In this document: one piece after another, positions 45,273 through 45,683 of the stretch
How the letters are laid out: every line of letters starts with the position of its first letter
Numbering within the stretch: position 1 is the first letter of the stretch
Assembly: GCA_020845935.1 (NCBI GenBank)
Contig: JADLEV010000024.1
Location: 1-45,683, forward strand
Reading direction: 5' to 3'
DNA from: Gammaproteobacteria bacterium
GTDB taxonomy: Bacteria > Pseudomonadota > Gammaproteobacteria > Ga0077536
DNA: 45,683 bases
Translations under genes and position numbers: made by a program
The notes under the pieces: model-generated
Seen by the model: the letters and a program-made list of their open reading frames with translations, nothing else
Told to the model about the DNA's origin: nothing
Databases searched by the model: none

Positions 45273-45683
45273 GTGTATACCCCGCGCATGTACGACCAGC
45301 CGGTCACCGACATATCACCGGCGCCGCCGGCCACGACAAAGTGGATGTCCGCAGGTGACGTCAGCAGTGGCACTTTCCCGCCCGCCTGCAGCCCCTGCTG
45401 CCACACGGCAACCCGATCCGGCGGCAACTGATCGGCCAACAGGCCGCGGCCCTCGCGACTGACCTCCAGCCGTGCCTTGATCCGCGCGATCTCGTCCGGA
45501 CTCAACTGCTCGAACGGCACGCTCGTAGCGTCGTAGATGTATTCACGCAGCGTTTGCCGGTCATAGCCGAGCGCGGCCATCGCCTCGGTCGCGTCGGGAG
45601 TGATCAGGTACACGTATTTTCGCGGGTGCTGGTCCGGATTGGCCTCACCGGGCCGGTAGTTGCTGAAGATTGCCGCGCGTGCA
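45212..45683 (-). CDS. Unrecognised protein, 3' part only (continues past window end)
   Basis: The frame is open to the window edge, so about 156 C-terminal residues are visible. It reads RAAIFSNYRPGEANPDQHPR just inside the edge, then YLITPDATEAMAALGYDRQT, LREYIYDATSVPFEQLSPDE and, near the end, PADIHFVVAGGAGDMSVTGW. A GTG at 45613 lies in frame but coding sequence clearly continues upstream of it. I do not recognise the family. The VVAGGAGD segment and the conserved look of the sequence suggest an enzyme or binding domain, not a spurious frame. The downstream secreted-protein gene overlaps or follows within 11 bases. Confidence 0.65.
   Translation of the reverse strand, partial: ARAAIFSNYRPGEANPDQHPRKYVYLITPDATEAMAALGYDRQTLREYIYDATSVPFEQLSPDEIARIKARLEVSREGRGLLADQLPPDRVAVWQQGLQAGGKVPLLTSPADIHFVVAGGAGDMSVTGWSYMRGVYTWSSHRTTKITGATLTQAGH

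Overview
This 45.7 kb window is GC-rich chromosomal DNA from a gammaproteobacterium outside the enteric group. The evidence is the birA-coaX pair, CysB, a FleQ/FleSR sigma-54 flagellar hierarchy, the flgAMN-ycgR arrangement and an exosortase-type (PEP-CTERM) secreted protein. The genus cannot be fixed from sequence reading alone.

Layout. (1) 1-4.4 kb, minus strand: a VWA/FHA membrane protein, birA, coaX and a partial SPOR-like protein, tightly packed or overlapping. (2) 4.4-8.2 kb: a sulfurtransferase, a putative zinc aminopeptidase lipoprotein, a small thioredoxin-fold protein, cysB and a YdcH-type small protein. (3) 8.5-14.8 kb, plus strand: glucokinase, beta-carbonic anhydrase, an alpha/beta-hydrolase lipoprotein, a DnaQ-type exonuclease and three oxidoreductases. 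(4) 14.9-37.9 kb, minus strand: an almost continuous flagellar block. In transcription order it is flgBCDEFGHIJKL, a flaG-like ORF, fliD, fliS, a fliT-like gene, an atypical PilZ-like gene, fleQ, fleS, fleR, fliE, fliF, fliG, fliH, fliI and fliJ. (5) 38.2-40.7 kb, plus strand and divergent from flgB: flgA, flgM, flgN and ycgR/flgZ. (6) 40.7-45.7 kb: a structured intergenic segment with a strong terminator, tRNA-Ala(CGC), then an accessory region. The accessory region holds a decayed IS21-family element sitting in a degenerate secreted-protein gene, a PEP-CTERM protein and two unrecognised genes running off the end.

How the genes work together. The flagellar block encodes rod, hook, MS ring, rotor switch FliG, the export ATPase complex (FliHIJ), caps, junctions and chaperones, plus the regulators FleQ, FleS/FleR and FlgM. 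Good -24/-12 (sigma-54) promoter matches lie before flgB, flgA and fleSR, and weaker sigma-28-like sites precede flaG/fliD and flgM. Flagellin (fliC), fliK-R, flhAB, motAB, rpoN and fliA are not in the window.

Main oddities. flgE, encoding the hook protein, carries an in-frame amber codon exactly where its paralogues FlgF and FlgG in the same cluster have a conserved Tyr. The ycgR-tRNA gap has nested and mutually exclusive hairpins ending in an ideal intrinsic terminator, which looks like an unannotated small RNA. All three sigma-54 promoter candidates have an inverted repeat running into the -24 element. The IS21 remnant has lost internal segments of istA and istB yet stays largely open. I found no CRISPR array, prophage or recognisable novel multi-gene defence system.
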